Assembly (NCBI RefSeq): GCF_011045115.1
Contig: NZ_JAAKZG010000013.1
Location: 100,429-164,428, forward strand
Direction of reading: 5' to 3'
DNA from: Mesorhizobium zhangyense
Lineage (GTDB): Bacteria; Pseudomonadota; Alphaproteobacteria; Rhizobiales; Rhizobiaceae
DNA: 64,000 bases
Below are positions 1 to 8,327 of the stretch, piece by piece (the first letter of the stretch is position 1; each line of letters begins with the position of its first letter). The notes under the pieces are model-generated. The model was given only the letters and a program-made list of their open reading frames with translations. It had not been told where the DNA came from and did not search any database. A program made the position numbers and the translations under genes.

Positions 1-907
1 CGATGGCCTGCGTCATATGCTGCTCGAAATGGTCGAAATCGTCGTCGAACAGGCGGAATTCCCAATCGTTCGGCACGTCGCCCGTCGTCCAGCCCTGCGG
101 GTTCGGCTCATAGCCGCCCATTACGAGGCCGCCTACCTCCTCCTTGAAATAGGTCAGCCGGTCGGGGTCGCGGATTGTCGGCGCGTCGGTGGAAAGCCCG
201 TCGATCTTCTCGGTGATGATGTACTGGTGCTTCACCGGCTGCAGCGGCACGTTGATGCCGGCCATGGTGCCCACCTGCCGCGCCCACTGGCCGGCGCAGT
301 TCACCACCTTTTCGCAGGCAATGTCGCCCTTGCTGGTCTTCACCGCGGTGATGCGGCCATCCTTCATTTCGAAGCCGGTGACGCGCACCTCCTCGAAAAG
401 CTTGGCGCCATGCATGCGCGCGCCCTTGGCCAGCGATTGCGTGATGTCCGAGGGACTGGCCTGACCGTCGGTCGGCAGCCAGCTTGCGCCGACGAGGTCG
501 GAGGTTTCCATCAGCGGCCACATGCGCTTGACCTCCTCGGGCGAGATAAGATGCATTTCCATGCCGAAGCTTTTGGCCGTGGTGGCCAGCCGCTTGAACT
601 CGGTCCAGCGGTCCTGGTTGGTGGCGAGCCGCAGGCAGCCGGTCATCTTCCAGCCGGTGGCGAGCCCGGTTTCCTCGTCCAGCCGCTTGTAGAGATCGAC
701 CGAATATTTCAATACGCGCGTGATCGAGGCTGAAGAGCGCAACTGCCCGACGAGGCCCGCCGCATGCCAGGTCGAGCCAGAGGTGAGACGGCCTTGCTCC
801 AGCAGCACGACGTCGGCCTTGTGGTCGCGCGCCAGATGGTAGGCTGTCGAGCAGCCGATGATGCCACCGCCGATGACGACGATCTGGGCATGGGATGGCA
901 GGGTCAT
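1..907 (-). CDS. FAD-dependent oxidoreductase, dimethylglycine/sarcosine dehydrogenase type (partial, C-terminus beyond window)
   Basis: Only the first 302 residues are inside the window; the frame stays open to base 1. An ADP-binding motif GGGIIG (residues 13-18) is followed by the GSTWHAAG motif (residues 44-51), whose His48 matches the histidine that carries covalent FAD in dimethylglycine and sarcosine dehydrogenases. Full-length relatives are about 800 residues with a C-terminal GcvT (folate-binding) half, which cannot be checked here. The expected role is oxidative N-demethylation of a methylated amine in the cytoplasm. The start ATG at 907 overlaps the stop of the upstream kinase gene (ATGA), so it is the last visible gene of a quaternary-amine uptake operon. 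The exact amine is not determined by sequence. Confidence 0.85.
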   Translation of the reverse strand, partial: MTLPSHAQIVVIGGGIIGCSTAYHLARDHKADVVLLEQGRLTSGSTWHAAGLVGQLRSSASITRVLKYSVDLYKRLDEETGLATGWKMTGCLRLATNQDRWTEFKRLATTAKSFGMEMHLISPEEVKRMWPLMETSDLVGASWLPTDGQASPSDITQSLAKGARMHGAKLFEEVRVTGFEMKDGRITAVKTSKGDIACEKVVNCAGQWARQVGTMAGINVPLQPVKHQYIITEKIDGLSTDAPTIRDPDRLTYFKEEVGGLVMGGYEPNPQGWTTGDVPNDWEFRLFDDDFDHFEQHMTQAI

Positions 908-1797
908 GATGCGGTCTTTCCATATATCATGCGGTAGTGCTCGAGAGCGGCATCGAGCCGTTCGAGATTTTCAGCGGTGTAGGCGACATAGTCCGCGCCG
1001 GGCGCGGTCAGGTGCAGTTCCGAAACCATGCTCCACATCGCCTCGCGCAGCAGCGAGGCGCATTGCATGGCCGCATGGGCGCGGCGCAGCGGGATGTTCG
1101 GCGCGTGGCCGAAATAGGCGCCAAGCAGGTCTTCCGATTCCTGCTCGGACATGCCGGCATTGGAGGCCACGCCGGCGAGGTCGAACATTGCGGTGTTGAA
1201 GCCGGCATATTCGAAATCGATGAGCCAAAGCCTGTTGCCGTCATCGAGGAAATTGGCCGGCAGCAGGTCGTTGTGGCCGAACACCACCGGCAGCGCCATT
1301 TGCGCGCGCTCCAGTTCGTCGGCCAGCGCGACATAGTGGGGCAGCTCGGCCGTCATGCGGCTGCCGCCGGCTTCGAGCGTACGGGCATAGTCGCGAATGA
1401 CGTGGAACACCCAGAACATGAAGCCGGCGCCGGAAATATGCTTCGGCATCTCCTCGTGGAAACGTCGCGCCAGTTCGGCTATGCGGATGCGGTTTTCACG
1501 CACATCATCCGGCCCGAAGGTTTTTGCGCCGAGATAGGCGGTGACCATCGCGCCCGGCTCGGCATATTGCAGTTCGGGCGCAAAGCCCGCCTCGTACGCC
1601 GCCTGCGCGGTCATGATCTCGCGATCGCGGTAGACGTGGTGAAACGGATAGTCCCTGCCGAAGCGCACGACATGTTTTCCGGCAGCGTCGGTGACGAGAA
1701 AATTCTCGTTGCTCAGCCCGCCCTTCAGCGGCTCGATGGCGATGCCGCCATTCCAGCAGGGCAGGGCGCGGATGCGGTCTTCGGTTTTCGTTCCCAT
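904..1797 (-). CDS. choline/ethanolamine kinase-like phosphotransferase (APH fold)
   Basis: A protein of 297 residues with the protein-kinase-like aminoglycoside/choline phosphotransferase fold. The Brenner motif GHNDLLPANFL (about residues 174-184) carries the catalytic Asp and a metal-binding Asn, and WLIDFEYAGFN (about 191-201) supplies the DFE metal site; the DFEYAGFN wording is closer to choline kinases and LicA than to antibiotic kinases. The N-terminal LKGGLSNENF loop fits nucleotide binding. An in-frame GTG at 1800 is an alternative start; the ATG at 1797 gives a TGATG junction with the permease stop. Being coupled between an amine transporter and a flavin demethylase suggests it phosphorylates the imported amino-alcohol or a product of it. 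The substrate is inference. Confidence 0.8.
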   Translation of the reverse strand: MGTKTEDRIRALPCWNGGIAIEPLKGGLSNENFLVTDAAGKHVVRFGRDYPFHHVYRDREIMTAQAAYEAGFAPELQYAEPGAMVTAYLGAKTFGPDDVRENRIRIAELARRFHEEMPKHISGAGFMFWVFHVIRDYARTLEAGGSRMTAELPHYVALADELERAQMALPVVFGHNDLLPANFLDDGNRLWLIDFEYAGFNTAMFDLAGVASNAGMSEQESEDLLGAYFGHAPNIPLRRAHAAMQCASLLREAMWSMVSELHLTAPGADYVAYTAENLERLDAALEHYRMIYGKTAS

Positions 1798-3830
1798 CAC
1801 ACCAACCCCAGCCTTGCTTTGGTTCGCGCCGCCCCCGAAGAAATCAGCCTGTCGGCAATGATCGCGATGAAGGCGACGGCAAATCCTGCCACCAGCCCGC
1901 GTCCGGTGTCGGCCTTGGTCAGGGCGATATAGACCTCCTGGCCGAGATCGCGCGTGCCGACGAGCGCAGTAATCACCAGCATCGATAGCGCGAACATGAT
2001 CGTCTGGTTCAGCCCCAGCATGATTTCAGGCAGCGCCAGCTTGAGCTTGATCTTGGTGAGGATTTGGAACGGCGTGCAGCCCATGGCGCGGCCGGCCTCG
2101 ATCAGGCGCGGGTCGACCTTCATCAGGCCGTGCACGGTGTAGCGGATCGCCGGTGCGATCGAATAGGCGACGACCGCGATCATGGCGGTGAAATCGCCGA
2201 CGCGGAACAGCATCACCGCCGGCATCAGATAGACGAAGGACGGCAGCGTCTGCAGCGTGTCGATGATGACGCGAACCCAGCTCCACAGCCGCGCCCGCTC
2301 AGCCGACAATATGCCGATCGGAATGCCGAGAAGTGCGGCGAAGATCACCGAGATGCCGCAGAGGTAAGTGGTGATCATCGCTTTTTCCCACTGGCCGGTA
2401 GCGGCGATGAGGAAGGCGAGCACGCCGACGATTGCGGCGAGCTTCAAGCCGCCGAGCCGCCAGCCGGCGAAGGCCAGCATGCCCGTCACGCCGAGCCAGG
2501 GAAGACCGCCGAGCAGGCGTTTGAACGGTATCAGTATGTTGAGCAGGACGGCGTTCTTGACCGCCTCGAAGGTGTCGAAGAAATTGACGTTGATCCAGCC
2601 GACGACATTCGACCAGAACGAACCGGTCGAGAGTTTCAGTGCATCGGGATAGGTCTGCACCGCAGGCAGGATAAGCCCGGCGACCCCCGTGACGAGGATC
2701 ACTGCGACGGCAGCAACCGTATAGGGATGGCGGGCGACGAGGCCGCCGGTGGATGCAGGCGCGACCGGTGCGCCGGCGCGCGCGGCATAGGCCTGGCTCA
2801 GCCGGTCGAGCGCGATTGCAAGGGCGACGATGGCCAGCCCCGCTTCCAGCCCCGCACCGATGTCGAGACGCCGCAGCGCGGCCAGCACGTCGAAGCCGAG
2901 CCCACCGGCGCCGATCATCGAGGCAATGATGACCATGTTGAGCGACAGCATGATCACCTGGTTGACGCCGACCATCAGGCTGTCCTTGGCCGAAGGCACC
3001 AGCACCCGCCATGTCATTTGCCGGCGCGTGCAGCCGATCATGTTGCCGAGATCGCGGAACTCCGACGGAACCGCGCGCAGCGCCATTACGGTGATGCGCG
3101 TCATCGGCGGCATGGCGTAGATCAGCGTTGCAACGATTGCCGCCGTCGGTCCGAAGCCGAACAGGAACAGGATCGGCACCAGATAGGCAAAGACCGGAAT
3201 GGTCTGCATCAGGTCGAGAATCGGCGTCAGCGCCGTCTCAAAACGCGGCCAGCGATAGGCGGCGATGCCCAGCAGCAGCCCGCCGACGACGCCGAGCGGC
3301 ACGGCGACGAGGATCGACGCCAGCGTCACCATGGCGCTTTGCCATTGGCCGAAGACGGCAAGAAAGCCGAAGCAGATGGCGACGATTGCCGCAAGCCTGC
3401 GCCCGCCGGCATGGTAGCCGATCAGCGTGACGACGGCGATCACCGCGATCCACGACAGCGGCGGCAGGATCTGTACCGCGCTCGAACCCTGTCCGGAAAG
3501 AAAGCCGGTCGAAAGCAGGCTAAGCGCCAGCCGGTAGGGCAGGTTGACGATATCGGCGATGAATCGGGTCAGATCGGTGAAGGTGAAGAGGCCGAAACTC
3601 GCTTCATTGACCAGCCATTTCATCGCGTCGCTGATCCAGCGCGCCAACGGAATCTGCCACGCTTTCGGATAGTCGAAAGCCCATTTCGAGATCGGCTCGC
3701 CGAACTGCCAGAGCAGGACGAATATGGCCAAGGCCGCAAACCAGGCCGTGAGATGCGCGGCACCCATAGCCTCTCGCGGCCGGTGCTGCGCCGGCGCGGA
3801 TGTTTCTATAGGGCGGGCGGGCATGCTCAT
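1797..3830 (-). CDS. double-length ProW-type ABC permease for quaternary amine
   Basis: A very hydrophobic protein of 677 residues containing two tandem binding-protein-dependent permease domains. Two EAA-type cytoplasmic loops can be read, GCTRRQMTWRVLVP in the first half and GCTPFQILTKIKLKLALP in the second, each followed by a conserved LNQ/VNQ segment. ProW/OpuAB permeases are normally about 280-350 residues and act as homodimers, so this is an internal duplication or fusion supplying both halves of the membrane pore. It lies 4 bases after the ATPase stop and overlaps the kinase start. It should work with the neighbouring ATPase and periplasmic protein to import glycine betaine, choline or a related compound across the inner membrane. 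Confidence 0.9.
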   Translation of the reverse strand: MSMPARPIETSAPAQHRPREAMGAAHLTAWFAALAIFVLLWQFGEPISKWAFDYPKAWQIPLARWISDAMKWLVNEASFGLFTFTDLTRFIADIVNLPYRLALSLLSTGFLSGQGSSAVQILPPLSWIAVIAVVTLIGYHAGGRRLAAIVAICFGFLAVFGQWQSAMVTLASILVAVPLGVVGGLLLGIAAYRWPRFETALTPILDLMQTIPVFAYLVPILFLFGFGPTAAIVATLIYAMPPMTRITVMALRAVPSEFRDLGNMIGCTRRQMTWRVLVPSAKDSLMVGVNQVIMLSLNMVIIASMIGAGGLGFDVLAALRRLDIGAGLEAGLAIVALAIALDRLSQAYAARAGAPVAPASTGGLVARHPYTVAAVAVILVTGVAGLILPAVQTYPDALKLSTGSFWSNVVGWINVNFFDTFEAVKNAVLLNILIPFKRLLGGLPWLGVTGMLAFAGWRLGGLKLAAIVGVLAFLIAATGQWEKAMITTYLCGISVIFAALLGIPIGILSAERARLWSWVRVIIDTLQTLPSFVYLMPAVMLFRVGDFTAMIAVVAYSIAPAIRYTVHGLMKVDPRLIEAGRAMGCTPFQILTKIKLKLALPEIMLGLNQTIMFALSMLVITALVGTRDLGQEVYIALTKADTGRGLVAGFAVAFIAIIADRLISSGAARTKARLGLV

Positions 3831-3834
3831 CGCG

Positions 3835-4857
3835 TCACCCCCGCATCATCAGTTCGACGACATCGTCGCGATGCAGCACGCCGACCGGCTTGCCGGTGCT
3901 GTCTATCACGCCGATGCGGTCGACATTGGCGAAGATGGGTGCGGCTTCGGCGATCGTCGCGCGTTCGCGCACGGTAGCACCCGTGCCGGAAGCAGACTTG
4001 GCGGCGCGCATGATGGAGCCGACCTTGACCACCTTGGCCTTGGGCACGTTGCGCGTGAATTCCGCGACATAGGGCGTCGCCGGGTTGAGCACGATGTCTT
4101 CCGGCGTGCCGGCCTGCACGATGGAGCCGTCCTTCATGATGGCGATGCGGTCGGCCAGCCTTATCGCTTCGTCGAAATCATGGGTAATGAAGACGATGGT
4201 CTTCTTCAGTACAGATTGCAGGCGCACGAATTCGTCCTGCATCTCGCGCCGGATCAGCGGGTCGAGCGCCGAAAACGGCTCGTCGAGGAACCACAGCTCC
4301 GGCTCCACAGACAAGGATCGCGCGATGCCGACACGCTGCTGCTGGCCGCCGGAAAGCTCGCGCGGGAAGAAATTCTCCTTGCCCGAGAGCCCGACCAGAT
4401 CGATCATCTTTTTCGCGCGAGCTTCACGGGTCTCGCGGTCGACACCCTGCACTTCAAGCGGGAAGGCGACATTTGCCAGCACGGTCATGTGCGGCAGCAG
4501 CGCGAAATGCTGGAACACCATTCCCATCTGGTGGCGGCGAATCTCGATCATGCGGCTTTCGCTCGCCGCCAGCAGGTTTTCGCCGTTGAACAGGATTTCG
4601 CCTGATGTCGGCTCAACCAGCCGCGACAGGCAGCGCACCAGCGTCGATTTGCCGGAGCCGGACAGCCCCATGATGACGAAGATTTCGCCGGCGTGGACTT
4701 CCAGATTGACGTCGCGCACCGCCCCGACCAGCCCGGCCTTGCTGAGGCTTGCCAACGACGTATCGGCGTCTTTCACGCCCAGAAACTCCCCGGCCCCGGC
4801 ACCAAAAACCTTCCAAACATTACGACAGATGAGTTTTGGTTCCGATGCGGTCATCAT
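3835..4857 (-). CDS. ProV/OpuAA-type ABC ATPase with C-terminal CBS motif
   Basis: ATP-binding subunit of the quaternary-amine transporter, about 341 residues from the chosen ATG. Walker A GLSGSGKST, signature LSGGQQQRVGIARSL and Walker B LWFLDEPFSALDP are intact. The C-terminus has a CBS-like segment ending VGVLHRDDVVELMMRG, the kind used in ProV/OpuAA for osmotic or ligand gating. The frame is open back to 4923, but that extension runs through the terminator hairpin and has no family similarity, so start at 4857 or 4854 (adjacent ATGs after GGACGG). Expression should depend on read-through of the terminator between it and the binding-protein gene. Confidence 0.9.
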   Translation of the reverse strand: MMTASEPKLICRNVWKVFGAGAGEFLGVKDADTSLASLSKAGLVGAVRDVNLEVHAGEIFVIMGLSGSGKSTLVRCLSRLVEPTSGEILFNGENLLAASESRMIEIRRHQMGMVFQHFALLPHMTVLANVAFPLEVQGVDRETREARAKKMIDLVGLSGKENFFPRELSGGQQQRVGIARSLSVEPELWFLDEPFSALDPLIRREMQDEFVRLQSVLKKTIVFITHDFDEAIRLADRIAIMKDGSIVQAGTPEDIVLNPATPYVAEFTRNVPKAKVVKVGSIMRAAKSASGTGATVRERATIAEAAPIFANVDRIGVIDSTGKPVGVLHRDDVVELMMRG

Positions 4858-4885
4858 CCGTCCGGTCTGGGGTGTCTGTGAAAGC

Positions 4886-4914
4886 AAAAAAAACCCGCCG
4901 CACGGGGCGGCGGG
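4886..4914 (-). terminator. intrinsic terminator/attenuator between binding-protein gene and ABC ATPase
   Basis: On the minus strand a GC-rich stem (CCCGCCGC pairing with GCGGCGGG, 5-base loop) is followed directly by eight T residues. It sits about 20 bases after the stop of the binding-protein gene, upstream of the ATPase. This is a textbook Rho-independent terminator used to give more binding protein than membrane components. Confidence 0.85.
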
Positions 4915-4931
4915 CAGGGGCAATTTCTATC

Positions 4932-5906
4932 CTATTTCTTGATCCACTCCGACCAGCGCGCTTCGTTGCCACCCATCCACTCGGCGACCACGTCATCCAC
5001 CTTCTTGCCGTCGAGGTCGACCTTGGTGATCATCTGGCCCATCTCGTCATTGTCGAGCGTGAAGGCCTTTATCGCCTTGTGGGCGCCCGGCCATTTGTCC
5101 TTCACGCCGGCCCAGCCGACCTTCCAGATCTCGCCATGCGGCTTGCCGCAGTCATATTGCGCGTCGGGGTTCGAACCCCATTTCGGGTCGGTGTAGCACT
5201 CCTTCGTGTATTCCGGGAATTCGATCCACTCGCCCTTGTATTTGGCCGGCGCCCAGTGCGGCGCGTAGATCCAGAGCAGGATCGGCGCCTTGCGCTGATA
5301 GGCGCTTTCCAGTTCGGCAAAGAGTGCCGCGTCCGTGCCGGCATGAATGACTTCGAAAGGCAGATTGAGCGCCTCGACACGTTCGTCGTCAAAGCCGCCC
5401 CAGGTGACCGGTCCGCCGAGATAGCGGCCCTTGGGTGCGGTTTCGGCGGTGGAGAAGGCTTCGGCGCATTTCTCGTCCTTCAGCGCTTCCCAATTGGGCA
5501 GCCCCGGGCACTTTTCCTTCATGTATTCCGGAAACCACCACTCTTCCTTGGCCTTCATGCCCGTCGGGCCGAAATTCTCGACCTTTCCGGTGGCGGTCGC
5601 GGCGTCCATGGCGTCGCGGCCGGTGGTCTCCCACATTTCCATTGCCACATCGAGATCGCCCGTCTCGAGGCCGGCGAACTGGGCCAGATAATCGGCCTGG
5701 ACATAGTCGACGCTGTAGCCTGCCTTTTTCAGCACCTCACCCATGATCTGGGTGGTGATGAGCTGTCCGGTCCAGTCATGCAGCGTCAGCTTGATCGGAT
5801 CGGTCGACTCCTGGGCCCCCGCCCACTGCGACGATGAGAGGAGGGCAGCCGCCGATAGCGCTAACGCGCCGAACGCGGAACTGATGGTGCGGGTGCCCAA
5901 TGGCAT
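4932..5906 (-). CDS. periplasmic glycine betaine/proline-type substrate-binding protein
   Basis: About 324 residues, OpuAC/ProX family. Start chosen at ATG 5906 because AGGAGGG lies 7-8 bases upstream and the protein then begins with a normal signal peptide (basic start, hydrophobic ALALSAAALL core, cleavage likely after AGAQ). The frame is open further upstream to 6017, with another ATG at 5924, but those lack such a ribosome site. The mature part begins with IKLTLHDWTGQLITTQIMGEVL, typical of the family, and is rich in Trp (EEWWFPEYM, LLWIYAPHW) as expected for an aromatic cage binding a quaternary ammonium group. It is first in the operon and divergent from the DeoR gene. The precise ligand is unknown. 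Confidence 0.9.
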   Translation of the reverse strand: MPLGTRTISSAFGALALSAAALLSSSQWAGAQESTDPIKLTLHDWTGQLITTQIMGEVLKKAGYSVDYVQADYLAQFAGLETGDLDVAMEMWETTGRDAMDAATATGKVENFGPTGMKAKEEWWFPEYMKEKCPGLPNWEALKDEKCAEAFSTAETAPKGRYLGGPVTWGGFDDERVEALNLPFEVIHAGTDAALFAELESAYQRKAPILLWIYAPHWAPAKYKGEWIEFPEYTKECYTDPKWGSNPDAQYDCGKPHGEIWKVGWAGVKDKWPGAHKAIKAFTLDNDEMGQMITKVDLDGKKVDDVVAEWMGGNEARWSEWIKK

Positions 5907-6040
5907 GCTGACCCTCCTGCTCATCGTTTTCGTATTCGTTTTATGCGCCCGAAGCTGCGGTTGCCTGTGTTTCTCAGCCAGCTTCAGGTCTGTTCCCTGA
6001 TGATGAGTGTCACGCAACGTAAGGTGGCTGTCAACGGAAA

Positions 6041-6110
6041 TTTGTGGTCTTTTGTGTTTTTTTGACCGTATTAAAGCAAGCTAGTTGTTAAATGCCACAA
6101 AATTGCTTAA
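6041..6110. promoter_or_regulatory. inverted repeats in the divergent DeoR / amine-operon promoter region
   Basis: In the 242-base region between the two divergent genes, TTTGTGG (6041-6047) and TTTTGTG (6050-6056) face CCACAAAA (6095-6102). A second nested pair, TTAAAGCAA (6071-6079) and TTGCTTAA (6103-6110), is also present. The stretch is much richer in A/T than its surroundings. These are candidate operators for the DeoR-type regulator starting at 6149; binding is inference. Confidence 0.5.
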
Positions 6111-6148
6111 TAAGCGGGCATAGATGATGGCATCTGACACGGCGATCC

Positions 6149-6928
6149 ATGAACCATTCAAAACGGCACAGCGAGATACTGCGGATCATTCAGGAAGAGG
6201 GCACGATCAGCGTTGCCGAGCTTGCTGAAAAGCTCGGCGTGTCGCTGGAGACGATACGGCGCGACGTGAAGCCGATGACCAGCGAAGGCACGGTCATCAA
6301 GATGCATGGCGCCATCGGCCTGCCCACCTTGGTCGGCGAGGCGCCCTTCGAGCGGCGCATGCGCGACAACGCCGAGGCCAAGCGCGCGATCGCTCAGGTG
6401 GTTGCCGCAACCATCCGCGATGGCGAGTCGATCATGCTCGATACCGGCACGACGACGAGCTATCTCGCCCGCGAGCTTCTCGGCCATCGCCGGCTGACCG
6501 TGGTGACGAATTCTTCCGACATCGCCCGCACGCTGGCCACCGTCAACGGCAACAAGGTCTATATGGCGGGCGGCGAGCTACGCAGCGATTCAGGCGCGGC
6601 CTTCGGCGTCTCGGCCATCGAATTCGTCAGCCGCTTCAGCGTCAACCACGCCGTCATTTCGACCGGCGCCGTGGATGCCCAGATGGGCGTGATGGACTAC
6701 GATCTCGAGGAAGCCGAATTCGCCCGCATGGTGCTGTCGCGCGCCACGCGAACCGTGGTCATCACCGACCACACCAAATTCGGCCGGCAGGGCCTCGTTC
6801 AGGTCTGCAACTTCTCCGGCTTTGGCGAGCTGGCGACGGATCGTATGCCGCCGCGCGAGATCGTGGCCGCGCTCAATACCGCCGGCACACGGCTGAGGAT
6901 CGCCGGCGACCATCGCGAAGTGGCCTGA
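6149..6928 (+). CDS. DeoR-family transcriptional regulator
   Basis: 259 residues with the standard DeoR layout. An N-terminal winged helix (RHSEILRIIQEEGTISVAELAEKLGVSLETIRRDV, residues 6-40) carries the family signature, and the C-terminal sugar-phosphate-isomerase-like effector domain includes the conserved LDTGTTTSYLA and VVITDHTKFG segments. DeoR proteins usually repress until a phosphorylated metabolite binds. That fits the neighbourhood, where a kinase is encoded in the divergent operon and could make the inducer. The regulator is probably autoregulated from the shared intergenic region. Four bases separate its stop from the convergent flavoenzyme gene. The target assignment is inferred from position only. 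Confidence 0.88.
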   Translation: MNHSKRHSEILRIIQEEGTISVAELAEKLGVSLETIRRDVKPMTSEGTVIKMHGAIGLPTLVGEAPFERRMRDNAEAKRAIAQVVAATIRDGESIMLDTGTTTSYLARELLGHRRLTVVTNSSDIARTLATVNGNKVYMAGGELRSDSGAAFGVSAIEFVSRFSVNHAVISTGAVDAQMGVMDYDLEEAEFARMVLSRATRTVVITDHTKFGRQGLVQVCNFSGFGELATDRMPPREIVAALNTAGTRLRIAGDHREVA

Positions 6929-6932
6929 GCGA

Positions 6933-7829
6933 CTACCCGAAGATCAGCGACTGGTGGGCCGCCACGCCGGCCCATGTGCCGTTTGCGACGGCAAAGGCCA
7001 CATTGTGCGGCTCGCGCGCAACATCGCCTGCGGCATAGACGCCTTGCACTGTCGTCTGCTGGCGTTCATCGACCTTGATGACAGGCCCGAAAAAGCCATC
7101 GACGAATTCGCAGCCCAGTTGTTCGGCGAGCGGGCTCGCCATGCTGGTGCGCGGAGCGGTGAACAGCGCCTTGATCTTTCGCGTGCTGCCATCGTCGAGC
7201 TTGAGGAGAAGGCCGCTGGCGCTATCGCCCTCGACATGGATCACACTCGCAGGCTCGATCGCCACATTGCGTGCTTTCAACGCCTGCAGCTGTTCCGCAT
7301 TCGGCACGAAAATGCCGTTGGTGAACAACGTCACATCGCCCCAGTCGGCAATCATTTGGGCCTGATGAATGGCCATCGGGCCGGTTGCAAGAACCCCGAG
7401 CGCACCGCCGGCCACTTCGTAGCCGTGGCAATAGGGGCAGTGCAGCACAGTCTTGCCCCACTGCTCGGCAAGGCCGGGAATGTCCGGTAGCGTATCGCGC
7501 ACGCCGGTGGCCAGGATCAGCCGTGACGCTTCGAATGTTTCGCCGCTGCCGATCCCGACGCGAAGGCTGGAATCCGTGACCTCCGCTTTAGTAGCCTGGC
7601 CATCGACGATCTTGGCCGTCGGATAGGCAAGAAGCTGCCTGCGTGCGTCTGCGAGGATTTCGGCCGGCGCTCGCCCGTCCTGTCCGAGAAAACCGTGCGA
7701 ATGTTCGGCAAAACGGTTGCGCGGCAGGCCGGCGTCGATCACCAGCACCCGCCGCCGCGCCCGCGCGATCTGCGTCGCTGCGGCCAGGCCGGCAAAGCTT
7801 CCGCCGACGATGATGATATCATACGGCAT
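6933..7829 (-). CDS. thioredoxin-reductase-like FAD/NAD(P)-dependent oxidoreductase
   Basis: 298 residues, small two-dinucleotide-domain flavoprotein of the TrxR family. An FAD-binding GGSFAGLAAA lies at residues 9-18, a redox-active CPYC at 131-134 (CPYCHGYE context), and the C-terminal FAD motif GVYAAGDVA near residue 265. A usual TrxR has CATC or CAVC; the CPYCHGYE form is typical of the bacterial single-gene relatives encoded beside Rrf2 or other redox regulators. The electron acceptor is unknown. Its start overlaps the end of the Rrf2 gene by 11 bases, so the two are co-transcribed and probably translationally coupled. Likely cytoplasmic role in disulfide or peroxide handling, but this is inference. 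Confidence 0.88.
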   Translation of the reverse strand: MPYDIIIVGGSFAGLAAATQIARARRRVLVIDAGLPRNRFAEHSHGFLGQDGRAPAEILADARRQLLAYPTAKIVDGQATKAEVTDSSLRVGIGSGETFEASRLILATGVRDTLPDIPGLAEQWGKTVLHCPYCHGYEVAGGALGVLATGPMAIHQAQMIADWGDVTLFTNGIFVPNAEQLQALKARNVAIEPASVIHVEGDSASGLLLKLDDGSTRKIKALFTAPRTSMASPLAEQLGCEFVDGFFGPVIKVDERQQTTVQGVYAAGDVAREPHNVAFAVANGTWAGVAAHQSLIFG

Positions 7830-8268
7830 GGTCGGTCACTCCAAGTGCGGCATAGCGGCGGCGGAAATCGGCGGCGATGTCGGCAAGCGTCACGCGGGCG
7901 AGCTTTTGCAGAAGCAGGCGTTCCGCCTCGGCGCGAAAATCGTCGAGCACCGCAATCACCGCCTGCTCAACCAGGCAGCCGGGGCTTTCCGGCGCGGTGC
8001 TGAAAGGCAGCAGCGTTTCGCCGAGCGCTGTGCAGATCTCGGCCAGCGAGATCGTCTCCGGCGCTCGCGCAAGCTGCCAGCCGCCGCCATGGCCGCGCGC
8101 AGAGGCGACGATGCCGGCTTCGCGCAGACCGGCGATGGTGCGGCGCACGACGACCGGATTGGTGTGGATGAAGGAGGCGAGTTGCTCGGAGGTTTGAATG
8201 CCCTCCCGCGCCTCGGCCATGTGGACGAGGATGTGCAGGGTCGAGGAAAGTTTGCTGTTTCGTTTCAT
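7819..8268 (-). CDS. Rrf2-family transcriptional regulator
   Basis: 149 residues. The winged-helix region (SSTLHILVHMAEAREGIQTSEQLASFIHTNPVVVRRTIAGLREAGIV, about 8-54) and the following GHGGGWQLAR wing match Rrf2 proteins. The three-cysteine cluster site of IscR/NsrR is absent: only one Cys is visible (near residue 97, ESPGCLV), so an Fe-S cluster of that type is unlikely and a thiol switch or ligand sensing is more probable. First gene of a two-gene operon with the flavoenzyme. A perfect palindrome lies directly upstream of its ATG, so it is probably autorepressed. Confidence 0.88.
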   Translation of the reverse strand: MKRNSKLSSTLHILVHMAEAREGIQTSEQLASFIHTNPVVVRRTIAGLREAGIVASARGHGGGWQLARAPETISLAEICTALGETLLPFSTAPESPGCLVEQAVIAVLDDFRAEAERLLLQKLARVTLADIAADFRRRYAALGVTDHAV

Positions 8269-8285
8269 GTAACTTATTTAGTTAC
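8269..8285. promoter_or_regulatory. candidate Rrf2 operator palindrome
   Basis: GTAAC-ttattta-GTTAC, a 17-base interrupted palindrome touching the ATG of the Rrf2 gene (start at 8268, minus strand). Binding there would block ribosome entry or the promoter. Autoregulation through such dyads is known in this family; the assignment to this protein is inferred. Confidence 0.55.
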
Positions 8286-8327
8286 GAATTTGACCGTCGT
8301 CAATGGCCGTCGAAAACACGCCGGTTT

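Noticed and set aside
108..923. Possible frameshift in the first oxidoreductase gene
   Set aside because: An overlapping minus frame exists, but the true frame starting at 907 is uninterrupted to base 1 and carries the FAD motifs, so no frameshift is needed.
904..1797. Aminoglycoside resistance kinase
   Set aside because: The fold is shared, but the DFEYAGFN motif and the amine-transport operon fit choline-kinase-like enzymes better.
2064..3977. Long open frame (637 residues) on the plus strand, antisense to the permease
   Set aside because: Composition is Arg/Asp/His-rich with no domain, and it is exactly opposite a well-recognised ABC permease; a codon-bias shadow of GC-rich DNA.
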